The position numbers and the translations under genes are program-made. The notes below the pieces were generated by a model. The model worked only from the letters and a program-made list of their open reading frames with translations, was not told the DNA's origin and did no database searches. A stretch of DNA of 64,000 nt from Pelagibaculum spongiae (GTDB taxonomy: Bacteria; Pseudomonadota; Gammaproteobacteria; Enterobacterales; Pelagibaculaceae), in contig NZ_QDDL01000002.1 of the NCBI RefSeq assembly GCF_003097315.1, positions 248,001 to 312,000 of the forward strand. The letters are read 5' to 3'. Shown piece by piece: positions 1 through 8,129 of this stretch; the first letter of the stretch is position 1, and each line of letters opens with the position of its first letter.

Positions 1-72
1 TTCCCTGCAACCCATATCGAAGAGAAAACTTCAAGCATTGAGCATCTCCTGAAACCTTATCATGATCAATAG
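1..72 (+). CDS. possible C-terminal end of an upstream gene (partial)
   Basis: The frame starting at base 1 is open for 23 codons and ends in TAG at 70-72. The peptide includes HIEEKTSSIEHLLKPYHDQ. It could be the tail of a gene that begins before the window, but a stretch this short can be open by chance. No family is recognisable. Bases 73-397, before the helicase, are AT-rich and show no other gene. Confidence 0.3.
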   Translation, partial: FPATHIEEKTSSIEHLLKPYHDQ

Positions 73-397
73 CATATAAAAACCTTTTTCTGGTAATAGC
101 TACTTTCGGCGCAAACCTTTCACGGCCGATTTACTGTAAGTTAATAATCTATTGCTTCCTGTCAATAAGCAGCGATTTGGCCTTTTGCTCACTTTTTCCC
201 AACAGCTAGCATTGCTTCAACTCAAATTACTAAAAAACTTCATAATTGACATGCACGCCCCAAGCCCACCAAACACTACAATTTCAAAGACTTGCGAGAA
301 ATCGACCTTAAAAAAAACAAATAAGTGATCTTTCGCAATTTACAAACAGCTCCCAAATGCGCAAAATACTTTTTTTGAATGTTTAAATAGTCTAATA

Positions 398-3300
398 ATG
401 CGTCCTCTGTCTGTCGAAGAACTCTATGATTTTTTTGATCCTGATGAGATCAAACGCGGAATGTCTTATTACTCCGATCGCCGGGTTCGTGAAGTTGACT
501 TCGCCGGCAATCGTGTCCGCGGTAGGGTTCGGGGTAGTGCCCGACAAGCTTATCGAGTAGTAGCGACCATTGCCGAAAAAGAAGATGGCGACTTACACAT
601 CGAATCTCGCTGCTCTTGTACCCATAAAGAAAACTGCCAGCATGGCGTTGCTTTGGTTATGGAAGCACAGCGACTGAAAGGCCACGATCCAGAAAAAGCT
701 GATTCAAGAGATCACCTAGATCACACGCTCAAGACTTGGTTCCAGGAACTGGACAAGTCAATGCAGCCAGAACCTGATCTATGGCCGGACAATGTTAAAG
801 AACGTCTACTTTACGGTTTATCCCTTTCTCCAGGCATTCGCCGATTGAATGTTACCCTGGCAGTTGGCCGACTATTAAGTAGTTGCCAGTTGTCAGACTC
901 CGAACCTCGCCCTTTCCAAGCAGAAAATGTATTCCGCGGTAAAAGCCCGGCGCGATTCTTAGTTGAATCAGATTTATCGATTTGCCGTCGAATTGTGGCT
1001 AACGAATCTAGCTTGCTGCAAGGCGAAGAAGGCTATGAGTTGCTGCGCGCCATGTTACGAACCGGCCGCTGCTACTGGATCGAATGGGGCCATATGTTCC
1101 CCTTGTCTCTCGGTTCTGATGAAGCACTCAACTTGGCATGGGATGTCGATGACCAATGTCGCCAACATTTAAAGCTGGCTGGCAACCGCACTGCGCTGCC
1201 CGTCACTCCAGCTTGTTACCTCGAGCCAGAACATAGCCAGATTGGTGTGATTGAAAGTGATATCGAAGAGTCAATGCTGACTTCTTTATTGTCGATGCCT
1301 CCGGTACCTGCCGATCAAATTCAATCATTTCAGAAGCGCTGGACCAAGCTGGCCCGCGAATTCCGTTTGCCACGTCCTAAAGCACTGGAATATTCAGAAG
1401 TTGCGGCGATCGAACCTAAACCCATCATGAAGTTTGTACTGCAAGCGGTACCCACCTATGACTGGCAGACCGAAACCGCTTGGGAACAGCCAGCAATCAA
1501 ATTGTTTTTTGATTACGACGGCCACCTGATCGATGCCGGCAACGCTAAAAAAGAAATGACGGTTTTCCAACAAGAGCGTCAGGTACACATTCACCGTCAT
1601 TTAGAACTGGAAAAAGACTGGTTAGCACGCTTAACCAAATCTTCAGTTCGCGCTGTCACCGCCGTTTACGGCAACCGCCCACTGAATAACTCCTATGCGC
1701 CTACCGGTGAAAAAGGTTTGAGCCAGGAAAATTTATGGCTGGGTTATTTACAGCAAGAATTACCAGAACTGCAAAAACAAGGTTTTAACATTGAATTCAC
1801 CGAAGACTTCCCATGGCGTTTACATAACGGCGAAGATTCTACTTGGATTCTCGATGTCGCTAAATACGACAACGACTGGTTAAGCTTTGCAGTAAAAATT
1901 CAAATTGATGGCGAACAGATTGATCTGCTTCCGGCGATTATGGGCTTGATCGAAGAAATGGGAGATGACATCACCAAAATCACCCCCGATCAAACGCTAC
2001 AGCTGCCGCTTGAAGACGGTCGCCGCATGCCCTTGGCTGCCAACTTAATTTTGCCGCTATTAACCAGCTTAATGGAAATCTTCCAAGAAAAAGATCTGGA
2101 AAAAGGCCGAATTAAAATCAGCCAAGCTGCAGCGCCTACTTTATTAGAAGTAGAAGCCGCACTTTCCCGCGTATGCCGCACCACCTGGCAAGGTGATGTC
2201 GACGTGCAAAAGCAGATTATGCAATGGGATAACGAGCAAAAGAAAACCGTTAATATTCCTAACCAGTTCTTGGCTGATTTGCGCCCTTATCAGTACAAGG
2301 GTTTGCAATGGATGCAGCTACTGCGTCGCCTAGGTTATGGCGGTATTTTGGCTGACGACATGGGTCTGGGTAAAACCATTCAGACTTTGGCTTATTTATC
2401 GGTAGAAAAACGTAGCCGCCGCTTGGTTAATCCAGCGCTTGTTCTGGCGCCTACCAGCTTGGTTAGTAACTGGGCACGTGAAGCAGATAAATTTACGCCA
2501 AACCTGAAAATTCTAGTATTGCATGGCCCTGACCGGGATTGGATGTACGAACACATCCCAAATGTCGATGTTATTATTACCACCTACCATTTATTGGTTC
2601 GCGATTCAGAAGAACTGCTAAAACAGCATTACTCTAATGTAATTCTCGATGAAGCACAGGCAATCAAAAACCCGCGCGCACGCTGGAGTCAAACGGTTCG
2701 TTCAATCAGTGCAGACCAGCGTTTCTGCCTGACTGGTACACCGATGGAAAACCATTTGGGTGAATTATGGAGTCAATTCGATTTCTTATTACCTGGCTTT
2801 TTGGGCAAGCAATCGCATTTCCGTACTTTATTCCAAGTGCCGATTGAAAAGCACGGCGTAGAAAGTCGTCAAAAAATGCTCAGCAAACGCATTCGTCCAT
2901 TTATGATGCGTCGAACCAAAGAGCAAGTCGCACCAGAATTACCACCCAAAACCATTACAATACAAACCGTTCGTATGGAACAGCAGCAGGCTGAACTATA
3001 TGAAAGCGTGCGTATGGCAATGCTGGGTAAAGTCCGCAAGGAAATCGACAAAAAAGGTATCGGTGCCAGCCGAATGATGATTCTTGATGCATTATTAAAA
3101 ATGCGTCAAACCTGCTGCGACCCTCGCCTATTAAGTTTAGATGCAGCCAAAGATGTAGAAGAAAGCGCCAAGCTCACTCTACTGATGGAAATGCTGGAAA
3201 ACTTACGGGTTGAAGGCCGCAAGGTTTTGATCTTCTCTCAGTTCGCTAAAATGCTGGGATTAATCGAAGAGAAATTAATTGAGAAAGAATATTCTTACAG

Positions 3301-3682
3301 TAAATTAACTGGCCAAACTCGCAAGCGCCAAGAACAAATTGACGCTTTCCAGGACGGTGAAAAAGACGTATTCCTGATCAGCCTTAAAGCAGGTGGTGTC
3401 GGCCTGAACTTGACCGCTGCAGATACCGTGATTCACTTTGACCCATGGTGGAACCCAGCAGTAGAAAACCAAGCAACCGACCGGGCGCACCGTATTGGCC
3501 AAGACAAACCCGTATTTGTTTACAAGCTGATTGTCGAAGGTTCGCTGGAAGAACGTATTATTGAAATGCAAGAAAAGAAACAGGCACTCGCCGAAGCGAT
3601 TTATGCAGAAACGGCAGTAGCGGGTAGTACCATTACTGAAGAAGATATTGAAATGCTATTCTCGCCTTTGGCAGAAAGTTAA
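398..3682 (+). CDS. SWIM zinc-finger SNF2-family DNA helicase/translocase
   Basis: Large DEAD-like/SNF2 ATPase of the HepA class, 1094 aa, expected to act on DNA in the cytoplasm. An N-terminal SWIM zinc finger is visible near residues 71-83 (CSCTHKENCQHG, a CxCxnCxH pattern). The ATPase core lies in the C-terminal half, with Walker A in DDMGLGKT near residue 655, the DEAQ box near 751 and helicase motif VI-like DRAHRIGQ near 1028. Length and domain order fit SWIM-SNF2 proteins. No clear Shine-Dalgarno precedes the ATG. Its last part plus the terminator recurs three times downstream, so its 3' end is the edge of an insertion hotspot. The substrate is unknown. Confidence 0.93.
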   Translation: MRPLSVEELYDFFDPDEIKRGMSYYSDRRVREVDFAGNRVRGRVRGSARQAYRVVATIAEKEDGDLHIESRCSCTHKENCQHGVALVMEAQRLKGHDPEKADSRDHLDHTLKTWFQELDKSMQPEPDLWPDNVKERLLYGLSLSPGIRRLNVTLAVGRLLSSCQLSDSEPRPFQAENVFRGKSPARFLVESDLSICRRIVANESSLLQGEEGYELLRAMLRTGRCYWIEWGHMFPLSLGSDEALNLAWDVDDQCRQHLKLAGNRTALPVTPACYLEPEHSQIGVIESDIEESMLTSLLSMPPVPADQIQSFQKRWTKLAREFRLPRPKALEYSEVAAIEPKPIMKFVLQAVPTYDWQTETAWEQPAIKLFFDYDGHLIDAGNAKKEMTVFQQERQVHIHRHLELEKDWLARLTKSSVRAVTAVYGNRPLNNSYAPTGEKGLSQENLWLGYLQQELPELQKQGFNIEFTEDFPWRLHNGEDSTWILDVAKYDNDWLSFAVKIQIDGEQIDLLPAIMGLIEEMGDDITKITPDQTLQLPLEDGRRMPLAANLILPLLTSLMEIFQEKDLEKGRIKISQAAAPTLLEVEAALSRVCRTTWQGDVDVQKQIMQWDNEQKKTVNIPNQFLADLRPYQYKGLQWMQLLRRLGYGGILADDMGLGKTIQTLAYLSVEKRSRRLVNPALVLAPTSLVSNWAREADKFTPNLKILVLHGPDRDWMYEHIPNVDVIITTYHLLVRDSEELLKQHYSNVILDEAQAIKNPRARWSQTVRSISADQRFCLTGTPMENHLGELWSQFDFLLPGFLGKQSHFRTLFQVPIEKHGVESRQKMLSKRIRPFMMRRTKEQVAPELPPKTITIQTVRMEQQQAELYESVRMAMLGKVRKEIDKKGIGASRMMILDALLKMRQTCCDPRLLSLDAAKDVEESAKLTLLMEMLENLRVEGRKVLIFSQFAKMLGLIEEKLIEKEYSYSKLTGQTRKRQEQIDAFQDGEKDVFLISLKAGGVGLNLTAADTVIHFDPWWNPAVENQATDRAHRIGQDKPVFVYKLIVEGSLEERIIEMQEKKQALAEAIYAETAVAGSTITEEDIEMLFSPLAES

Positions 3683-3705
3683 TTTCGATTATTTATTTCA
3701 GTTTG

Positions 3706-3735
3706 AAAATGCCGGCTTTTTAGTCGGCATTTTTT
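3706..3735 (+). terminator. rho-independent terminator of the helicase gene
   Basis: A 9-bp stem (AAAATGCCG paired with CGGCATTTT) is followed by a T run, 24 bases after the helicase stop. Copies recur at 4891-4920, 6111-6140 and, decayed, at 11497-11527, each after a helicase-tail copy. Confidence 0.85.
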
Positions 3736-3775
3736 GTTCTACTATTTATACATTCTCATACCCTTGTTGTTTACT

Positions 3776-4489
3776 ATGTTATTCCTTCCCGTAGCCAGCT
3801 TTAATCTAACCCTCATAAAGGGGCGCTCATCTGACCTTTGTATTCTGAAAAAAGGTTACTGCGTAGGCATATCATATGCTTGGCTCAAACATGTAATGCT
3901 CGCTGGCAATGATCAACTATTATCCTCTGAAGAACGAAAGTATCACGTAATATCACAAGCGCACTTAATTCATCATGCTCAAGCAGACAGCCGCATAATT
4001 TTGTTAGACAAAACCAGTTCGGCGACAATGGCAAGCGTCTTTTTTTTCGAACTCTATTTTTCAGCCAAAATCTTTTCTCTTGAAGTTAGCCGCCCGCCTG
4101 CAAATAAAGGAAATCTAATTTATGCGCATATACCATTCCGTCAGCTAGAAAACTCTAATTCTTTAGCAGAAACAATTATCCACCACCTCAATTCATCTAA
4201 GTCAACGGCTATAATACTAAACTTATGGTTTTACATTAAAAATGGGGATTCAATTGCTCATACCACAGCTATATACAGACATAAGGAGCTACAGTCTGAG
4301 GAAAAAACAACATATGTTTTTTTCGATTCAAACCTTGGAGAATATCATCTGAATGAAAAAGAACTGCCATTATTTTTCATGTGGTTTTATTTTCAATATA
4401 ACTATGAGAATTTAATATTTCAAATATACCCCGTCAGTTTAAAAAATACCGCCAAACCTAAAATTCCAGGCACCTCAAATACTAAATAA
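3776..4489 (+). CDS. YopT-like C58 family cysteine protease
   Basis: Recognised from the three catalytic neighbourhoods of peptidase family C58 (YopT/AvrPphB): Cys29 in GYCVGISYAWL, His162 in SIAHTTAIYRH and Asp184 in VFFDSNLGEYHL, in the usual order and spacing. Known family members are toxins or effectors that cleave host proteins; the target here is unknown. The start at 3776 (ATG, 237 aa) is chosen by alignment with the paralogous copy at 11569; an in-frame TTG at 3734 lies inside the terminator T-run and is unlikely. No strong ribosome binding site and no clear signal peptide are seen. The gene sits between the helicase terminator and a truncated TSUP copy, is AT-rich, and is probably transferred cargo. 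Catalytic residues are intact. Confidence 0.75.
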   Translation: MLFLPVASFNLTLIKGRSSDLCILKKGYCVGISYAWLKHVMLAGNDQLLSSEERKYHVISQAHLIHHAQADSRIILLDKTSSATMASVFFFELYFSAKIFSLEVSRPPANKGNLIYAHIPFRQLENSNSLAETIIHHLNSSKSTAIILNLWFYIKNGDSIAHTTAIYRHKELQSEEKTTYVFFDSNLGEYHLNEKELPLFFMWFYFQYNYENLIFQIYPVSLKNTAKPKIPGTSNTK

Positions 4490-4521
4490 ACCACTTGAGG
4501 CATAAACACATAGTCATTGCA

Positions 4522-4742
4522 TGATAAACTGCGCAGTATGGATATGATCACTTTTAGCGCAGCATTAGCTGGAAGCCGCCACCCTTCATGACGTGATTGG
4601 TTTTGCCAAGCAGTGTTAGCAGCACCGCTACTTTTTCTACTCAATCTAGAATTTATTACGGCACCAATTCTAATTTGTGGCATCGTCATGTCATTAATGA
4701 ATAGCTGGGGTTATCGCAGTGAAAACATTGGTGAATACTTGG
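4522..4742 (+). pseudogene. 5' relic of the TSUP permease gene
   Basis: This stretch matches the first ~200 bases of the intact TSUP gene and its leader (from 10582), including the ATGGATATGATCAC start and the block encoding MSLMNSW. Small deletions and substitutions break the frame, and homology ends where the next helicase-tail copy begins. Confidence 0.8.
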
Positions 4743-4747
4743 ACAGA

Positions 4748-4868
4748 TAACCGACCGGCGCACCGTATTGGCCAAGACAAACCCATATTTGTTTACAAGC
4801 TGATTGTCGAAGGTTCGCTGGAAGAACGTATTATCGAAATGCTATTCTCGCCTTTAGCAAAAAGTTAA
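4748..4868 (+). pseudogene. helicase 3'-end relic, copy 2 (internal 87-bp deletion)
   Basis: Homologous to the end of the helicase gene from the codons for DRAHRIGQ to the stop. Relative to the original, 87 bases are missing exactly between two GAAATGC repeats (3563 and 3650 in the parent). It carries amino-acid-changing substitutions (V to I, E to K) and is followed by a terminator copy at 4891-4920. Confidence 0.85.
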
Positions 4869-4928
4869 TTTCGATTATTTATTTCAGCTTAAAAATGCCG
4901 GCTTTTTAGTCGGAATTTTTTATGAGTA

Positions 4929-5180
4929 GATTTTAATTATTTAAATAGCGCGCATTAATTAATAGCGAACCAATCGTTTGATAAGCCTTCGGCGGAATTG
5001 GGACATAAAGGCGTGTCTATTTCTATAACACCCTTTTATTTAAATATTTTTTTGATACAACCATTTAGCACCACCTCCATGTGACGAGATGACAAACCCA
5101 GCTCCACACTCAGAACCCGTCATTCCGAGCATGGATGCCAGAACCCAGACGCAATGGATGGCAATTCAGCAGTTATAAAT
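4929..5180. repeat. helicase 3'-flank repeat, copy A (MITE-half plus REP-like)
   Basis: Matches 6145-6421 over most of its length. It contains CGTTTGATAAGCCTTCGGC near 4974 and a REP-like block at 5071-5179 with CCACCTCCATGTGAC and CCGTCATTCCGAG. Copy A lacks part of the hairpin present in the later copy. Together with copy 2 of the helicase tail it forms the left direct repeat flanking higBA. Confidence 0.75.
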
Positions 5181-5234
5181 AGATATTTAGTTTACGGAGT
5201 GTTTGCGATTCTGATATTTTATTTTTTGAACTGG

Positions 5235-5528
5235 TTATGCGGTGATAAAATTAAGCGGCTTAAGCTGTGAAGTGTCTATTCTTTTCTTTGCTTGCCAAAT
5301 TTCATAATTATCTTGCATTGAGAGCCAGCTCTCCGGAGTACGACCTAAGACCTTCGATAGTCTTAACGCCATTTCAGGAGAAACAGCACTCTTACCTTTA
5401 ATTACTCGGTTGAGAGTCGAAGCTGCTACCCCAAGCTTCGCTGCAAGATATCTGCAACTAATATCATATGGTTCCATATATATGGAATCGATAAATTCTC
5501 CAGGATGCGGTGGATTGTGCATAGACAT
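5235..5528 (-). CDS. higA: HigA-family antitoxin (XRE-type DNA-binding)
   Basis: 97 aa, with the HigA hallmark HPGEF near the N-terminus and a helix-turn-helix (LAAKLGVAASTLNRVIKGKS) in residues ~28-50. HigA neutralises HigB and represses the operon through operator binding (family knowledge). It overlaps the upstream toxin gene by one base (TAATG), a normal coupling. The second ATG (5522) is an equally possible start. The stop codon is embedded in GCATAAC, close to an integron R'' box. Confidence 0.88.
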   Translation of the reverse strand: MSMHNPPHPGEFIDSIYMEPYDISCRYLAAKLGVAASTLNRVIKGKSAVSPEMALRLSKVLGRTPESWLSMQDNYEIWQAKKRIDTSQLKPLNFITA

Positions 5529-5806
5529 TAGTGATAATCCTCATAGTTAAGGATGTACGCATTGCCATCCCGAAATTCAAAAGTAACACGCCAGTTACCA
5601 CTTACTGAGATTGACCATACTCCTGAACGATTTCCCTTCAATGGATGCAGAGAGAAGCCTGGAAGGTCAATATCATCAATCACTTGGGCCGTATCAATAG
5701 CGGCTAACTGTATTCTCAGTTTCTTTGCGTGCTTGACCTGAACCCCAGCCTTCTTGCCCGTCTCGAAGAACTGTTCCAGCCCTTTATGTTTGAATGATTT
5801 AATCAT
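5528..5806 (-). CDS. higB: HigB-family toxin (RelE-like mRNA interferase)
   Basis: About 92 aa from the ATG at 5806, with KSFKHKGLEQFFETG at the start and the RelE/HigB core LHPLKGNRSGVWSISVSGNWRVTFEF, then a C-terminal NYEDYH. An upstream ATG at 5848 would add 14 residues absent from the family, so 5806 is preferred. The family cleaves translated mRNA on the ribosome. Toxin precedes antitoxin, as is usual for higBA. The pair is bracketed by ~0.5-kb direct repeats of the helicase tail and flank. Confidence 0.87.
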   Translation of the reverse strand: MIKSFKHKGLEQFFETGKKAGVQVKHAKKLRIQLAAIDTAQVIDDIDLPGFSLHPLKGNRSGVWSISVSGNWRVTFEFRDGNAYILNYEDYH

Positions 5807-5865
5807 AATATCAACTGTAGCGTGTTGCGCAACACAGGTCAACGCCAAAGCTGTTGCTCATGTTT

Positions 5866-5890
5866 CGTAGGGCCTAACGCTTAAATTAGA
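5866..5890 (-). other. integron attC-like right core (remnant)
   Basis: On the minus strand this reads TCTAATTTAAGCGTTAGGCC, containing GTTAGGC, a perfect match to the GTTRRRY recombination core, preceded by AAGC as in many attC ends. It lies just upstream of higB, where a cassette would begin. The left part of an attC is missing, so it is a remnant at best. Confidence 0.45.
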
Positions 5891-5892
5891 AA

Positions 5893-6087
5893 CACCGTAT
5901 TGGCCAAGACAAACCCGTATTTGTTTACAAGCTGATTGTTGAAGGTTCGCTGGAAGAACGTATTATCGAAATGCAAGAAAAGAAACAAGCACTCGCCGAA
6001 GCGATTTACGCAGAAACGGCAGTAGCGGGTAGTACAATTACTGAAGAAGATATTGAAATGCTATTCTCGCCTTTGGCAGAAAGTTAA
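5893..6087 (+). pseudogene. helicase 3'-end copy 3 (synonymous changes only)
   Basis: Covers the last 64 codons and stop of the helicase, starting at [13 protein letters not shown]. All differences from the real gene that I can see (gtc/gtt, att/atc, cag/caa, tat/tac, acc/aca) are synonymous, and the frame is intact. There is no start codon of its own. It looks like the tail of a diverged functional allele rather than a decaying local duplicate. Terminator copy at 6111-6140. Confidence 0.85.
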
Positions 6088-6144
6088 TTTCGATTATTTA
6101 TTTCAGTTTTAAAATGCCGGCTTTTTAGTCGGCATTTTTTATGG

Positions 6145-6421
6145 GCGTGGTTTAATTGTTTAAATAACGCGTATTAATTAATAGCGAACCAATCGTTTGA
6201 TAAGCCTTCGGCAGAATTGGGATACAAAGGTTTTTCTATTCCCACAACAGTCTGCTATTTAATCAGTTTTCTTTATTGCAACAAACTAGATCCACCTCCG
6301 TGTGACTGGATCCCGTCAATCCTTGACGGGATGACGTGCCCAGCGGCATGCTCCGAACCCGTCATTCCGAGAATGGATGCCGGAACCCAAACGCCATGGA
6401 TGGCAACACAGAAGTCATAAA
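6145..6421. repeat. helicase 3'-flank repeat, copy B (MITE-half plus REP-like)
   Basis: Homologous to 4929-5180. It contains CGTTTGATAAGCCTTCGGC near 6193 and a REP-like block at 6292-6421 with a perfect hairpin ATCCCGTCAA/TTGACGGGAT (6310-6332) and CCGTCATTCCGAGAATGG. A related partial copy is at 56264. The rest of the gap to 6561 shows no gene. Confidence 0.75.
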
Positions 6422-6561
6422 TTAAAAACCAGAACTTTTTTAATTCAGGCATTTATTACTTAAGTTAGCGCCATTGGATCCATCGACATGGAAGTTAAAT
6501 CTGAAAGCTTATAACGCTATAAACTTATTGAAAATAACAGTTAAAAAATTCTAAACAGGTT

Positions 6562-6873
6562 CTAAAGCAGCGTGAAGCCTTTGTAAGATTTGAATGCTAC
6601 AGCCACTGACTCAAAATCAACCAGCTTGTACTCGGTTGGGCTGATAACACCAACCCAATAGCGACTGTTGTCACCCCAAGGTTCATTCACGACACAGTCA
6701 TAACCATGATATTTGAATGAAACTCTGTCGTCGTTAAACCAGCTCCGTTTTACATCACTTACACCGCTAACGGAAATCAAAATTTTCAATAACGGGTCCA
6801 TTCTAACCCAGGTGCTAGTCACTTCGAATGCTCGGAGCTTACCGTTCTCATCATGTAAAGAATGTACTTTCAT
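6562..6873 (-). CDS. small hypothetical protein of a cassette-associated type
   Basis: 103 aa, soluble, starting MKVHSLHDENGKLRAFEV and containing WFNDDRVSF and VVNEPWGDNSRYW. I recall similar proteins from integron cassettes of marine bacteria, but no function is known. It is the last of a run of minus-strand genes on this island; 50 bases separate it from the acetyltransferase. Confidence 0.65.
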   Translation of the reverse strand: MKVHSLHDENGKLRAFEVTSTWVRMDPLLKILISVSGVSDVKRSWFNDDRVSFKYHGYDCVVNEPWGDNSRYWVGVISPTEYKLVDFESVAVAFKSYKGFTLL

Positions 6874-6923
6874 AGGCAGTTAACTTTTACGTCTGGTGCA
6901 AGGTACGAGTAGCAAGCCGGCAC

Positions 6924-7448
6924 TTATTTAATCTTCCGCCACTCACTTCTAGGCAGTTCATAATGCTTTAGCTCTCGATCACCCACTAACACATCATTTT
7001 TGTAAGTAAATCCGTTTTTAATCATCACTTTTCCTGATGCTGGATTTTCAGGTAAATGCCTTGCATAAATTAAATCCAAATCAAACTCGTTGAACCCATA
7101 TTCAATTAATAGAGCGGCCGCTTCTGTACAGTACCCTTTACCCCAATAGGGAACGCCCAACCAATAACCTAGGTTCCCAGCTGCTCCATTAATTTGAGTA
7201 ATGCTGATTGTTCCAATGAGACTTCCTGAGTCGACAAGCTCAATAGCCAGCACTATTGTTTCTCTATCGTTGAACCACTGAACGTGCTTCGATATCCAAT
7301 CTTCAGCCATCCCATCGAGATAGGGGTGAGGAATATTAGCCGTCATTTCAGCAATGATTTTTTGCCCAGCTAACTTCTGTACCGTTTTGGCGTCGGATTG
7401 CTGATATGGGCGAAGAATAATTCGATTAGATTTAAGTGTCGGTATCAA
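6924..7448 (-). CDS. GNAT-family N-acetyltransferase (RimJ/RimL-like)
   Basis: 174 aa, typical for this family. Visible signatures are the N-terminal SNRIILRPYQQSDA, the beta-strand GSLIGTISI, GYWLGVPYWGKGYCTEAA (acetyl-CoA pyrophosphate-binding loop) and NPASGKVMIKNGF. It is expected to transfer acetyl from acetyl-CoA to an amine or protein N-terminus; the substrate is unknown. GNAT genes are common integron cassettes, which fits the island. An AT-rich 12-bp inverted repeat (7506-7543) lies upstream. Confidence 0.88.
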   Translation of the reverse strand: MIPTLKSNRIILRPYQQSDAKTVQKLAGQKIIAEMTANIPHPYLDGMAEDWISKHVQWFNDRETIVLAIELVDSGSLIGTISITQINGAAGNLGYWLGVPYWGKGYCTEAAALLIEYGFNEFDLDLIYARHLPENPASGKVMIKNGFTYKNDVLVGDRELKHYELPRSEWRKIK

Positions 7449-7505
7449 ATTTATTCCTTGGAAATTAATGCTTTATTATGCAACATAAAATTGTTAACTA
7501 AAATA

Positions 7506-7543
7506 TTAAGATAAATATAACTGATTGTTTTTATTTATCTTAA
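7506..7543. repeat. 12-bp inverted repeat (hairpin)
   Basis: TTAAGATAAATA (7506-7517) and TATTTATCTTAA (7532-7543) are perfect inverted repeats with a 14-base loop, between the membrane-protein and acetyltransferase genes. It could act as a weak terminator on the minus strand. Confidence 0.5.
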
Positions 7544-7574
7544 ATACGTTACCAGGCAGTACACCTACTGCAAT

Positions 7575-8129
7575 TTAAAGATCATCATTAGCATCTTTCT
7601 CTGTTTTTTTATGATGCAATTCATTTACAAATGAAACGTTGGTAATCATGACAATGAAGATAGCTTTTAGTTGTAAAAACACTAAGTAAAAAACTGATGA
7701 TATTCCTAAAAGCCTTAGTATATACAAACTATTTAAATCTGAAATCGATTTGTAAAACAATAAATAAATCATATTAATTAGTAGCAAGGACGATATTACG
7801 AAAGCAGAAGTCAATACAATTAAAACTAGATTTTCAATTCTCTTGGTTTCATCTGTGGCTATGACGCTTACGGAACTCGGTGATGTATATGCAGCTATAG
7901 CTTGAGGGTATGAATAAGCAATCCAAATCCCAGCAAGGGTGAAAACAGCTGCTGCTATATTTTGTAAGGTGCTCATTATTGGTTTTAAATCACCTAACGA
8001 TACATTATCAACGAGGTAATAACCTAAAGCCAAGCTAGCCACAACATACAACGAATGCGGAATAATCCTACTTTTAATGAAAATTAATAATGTTTTTAGC
8101 ACTTCTGTAGATTTTTTATTAAGCAGCAT
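7575..8129 (-). CDS. four-helix inner-membrane protein, partner of the 369-aa gene
   Basis: 184 aa with four likely membrane segments (about residues 24-42, 52-72, 99-125 and 137-162) and a charged C-terminus. No family is recognised. The gene starts inside the upstream 369-aa gene (11-base overlap), implying translational coupling and joint function. A soluble sensor-like protein paired with a small four-helix membrane protein recalls RexAB-type abortive infection, but there is no sequence evidence for that. Confidence 0.7.
   Translation of the reverse strand: MLLNKKSTEVLKTLLIFIKSRIIPHSLYVVASLALGYYLVDNVSLGDLKPIMSTLQNIAAAVFTLAGIWIAYSYPQAIAAYTSPSSVSVIATDETKRIENLVLIVLTSAFVISSLLLINMIYLLFYKSISDLNSLYILRLLGISSVFYLVFLQLKAIFIVMITNVSFVNELHHKKTEKDANDDL

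Noticed and set aside
3734..3775. Upstream TTG start giving the C58 protease a hydrophobic N-terminus
   Set aside because: Lies within the terminator T run and is not shared by the paralog, which starts at the aligned ATG.
4420..4689. 89-codon minus-strand frame
   Set aside because: Antisense to the end of the protease gene and the TSUP relic.
6217..6420. 67-codon plus-strand frame
   Set aside because: It is the translation of the REP-like repeat and helicase flank; no ribosome binding site and no protein-like conservation between the repeat copies.
7506..7543. Palindrome at 7506 as an attC site
   Set aside because: A stem exists, but the flanking boxes do not fit RYYYAAC and GTTRRRY.
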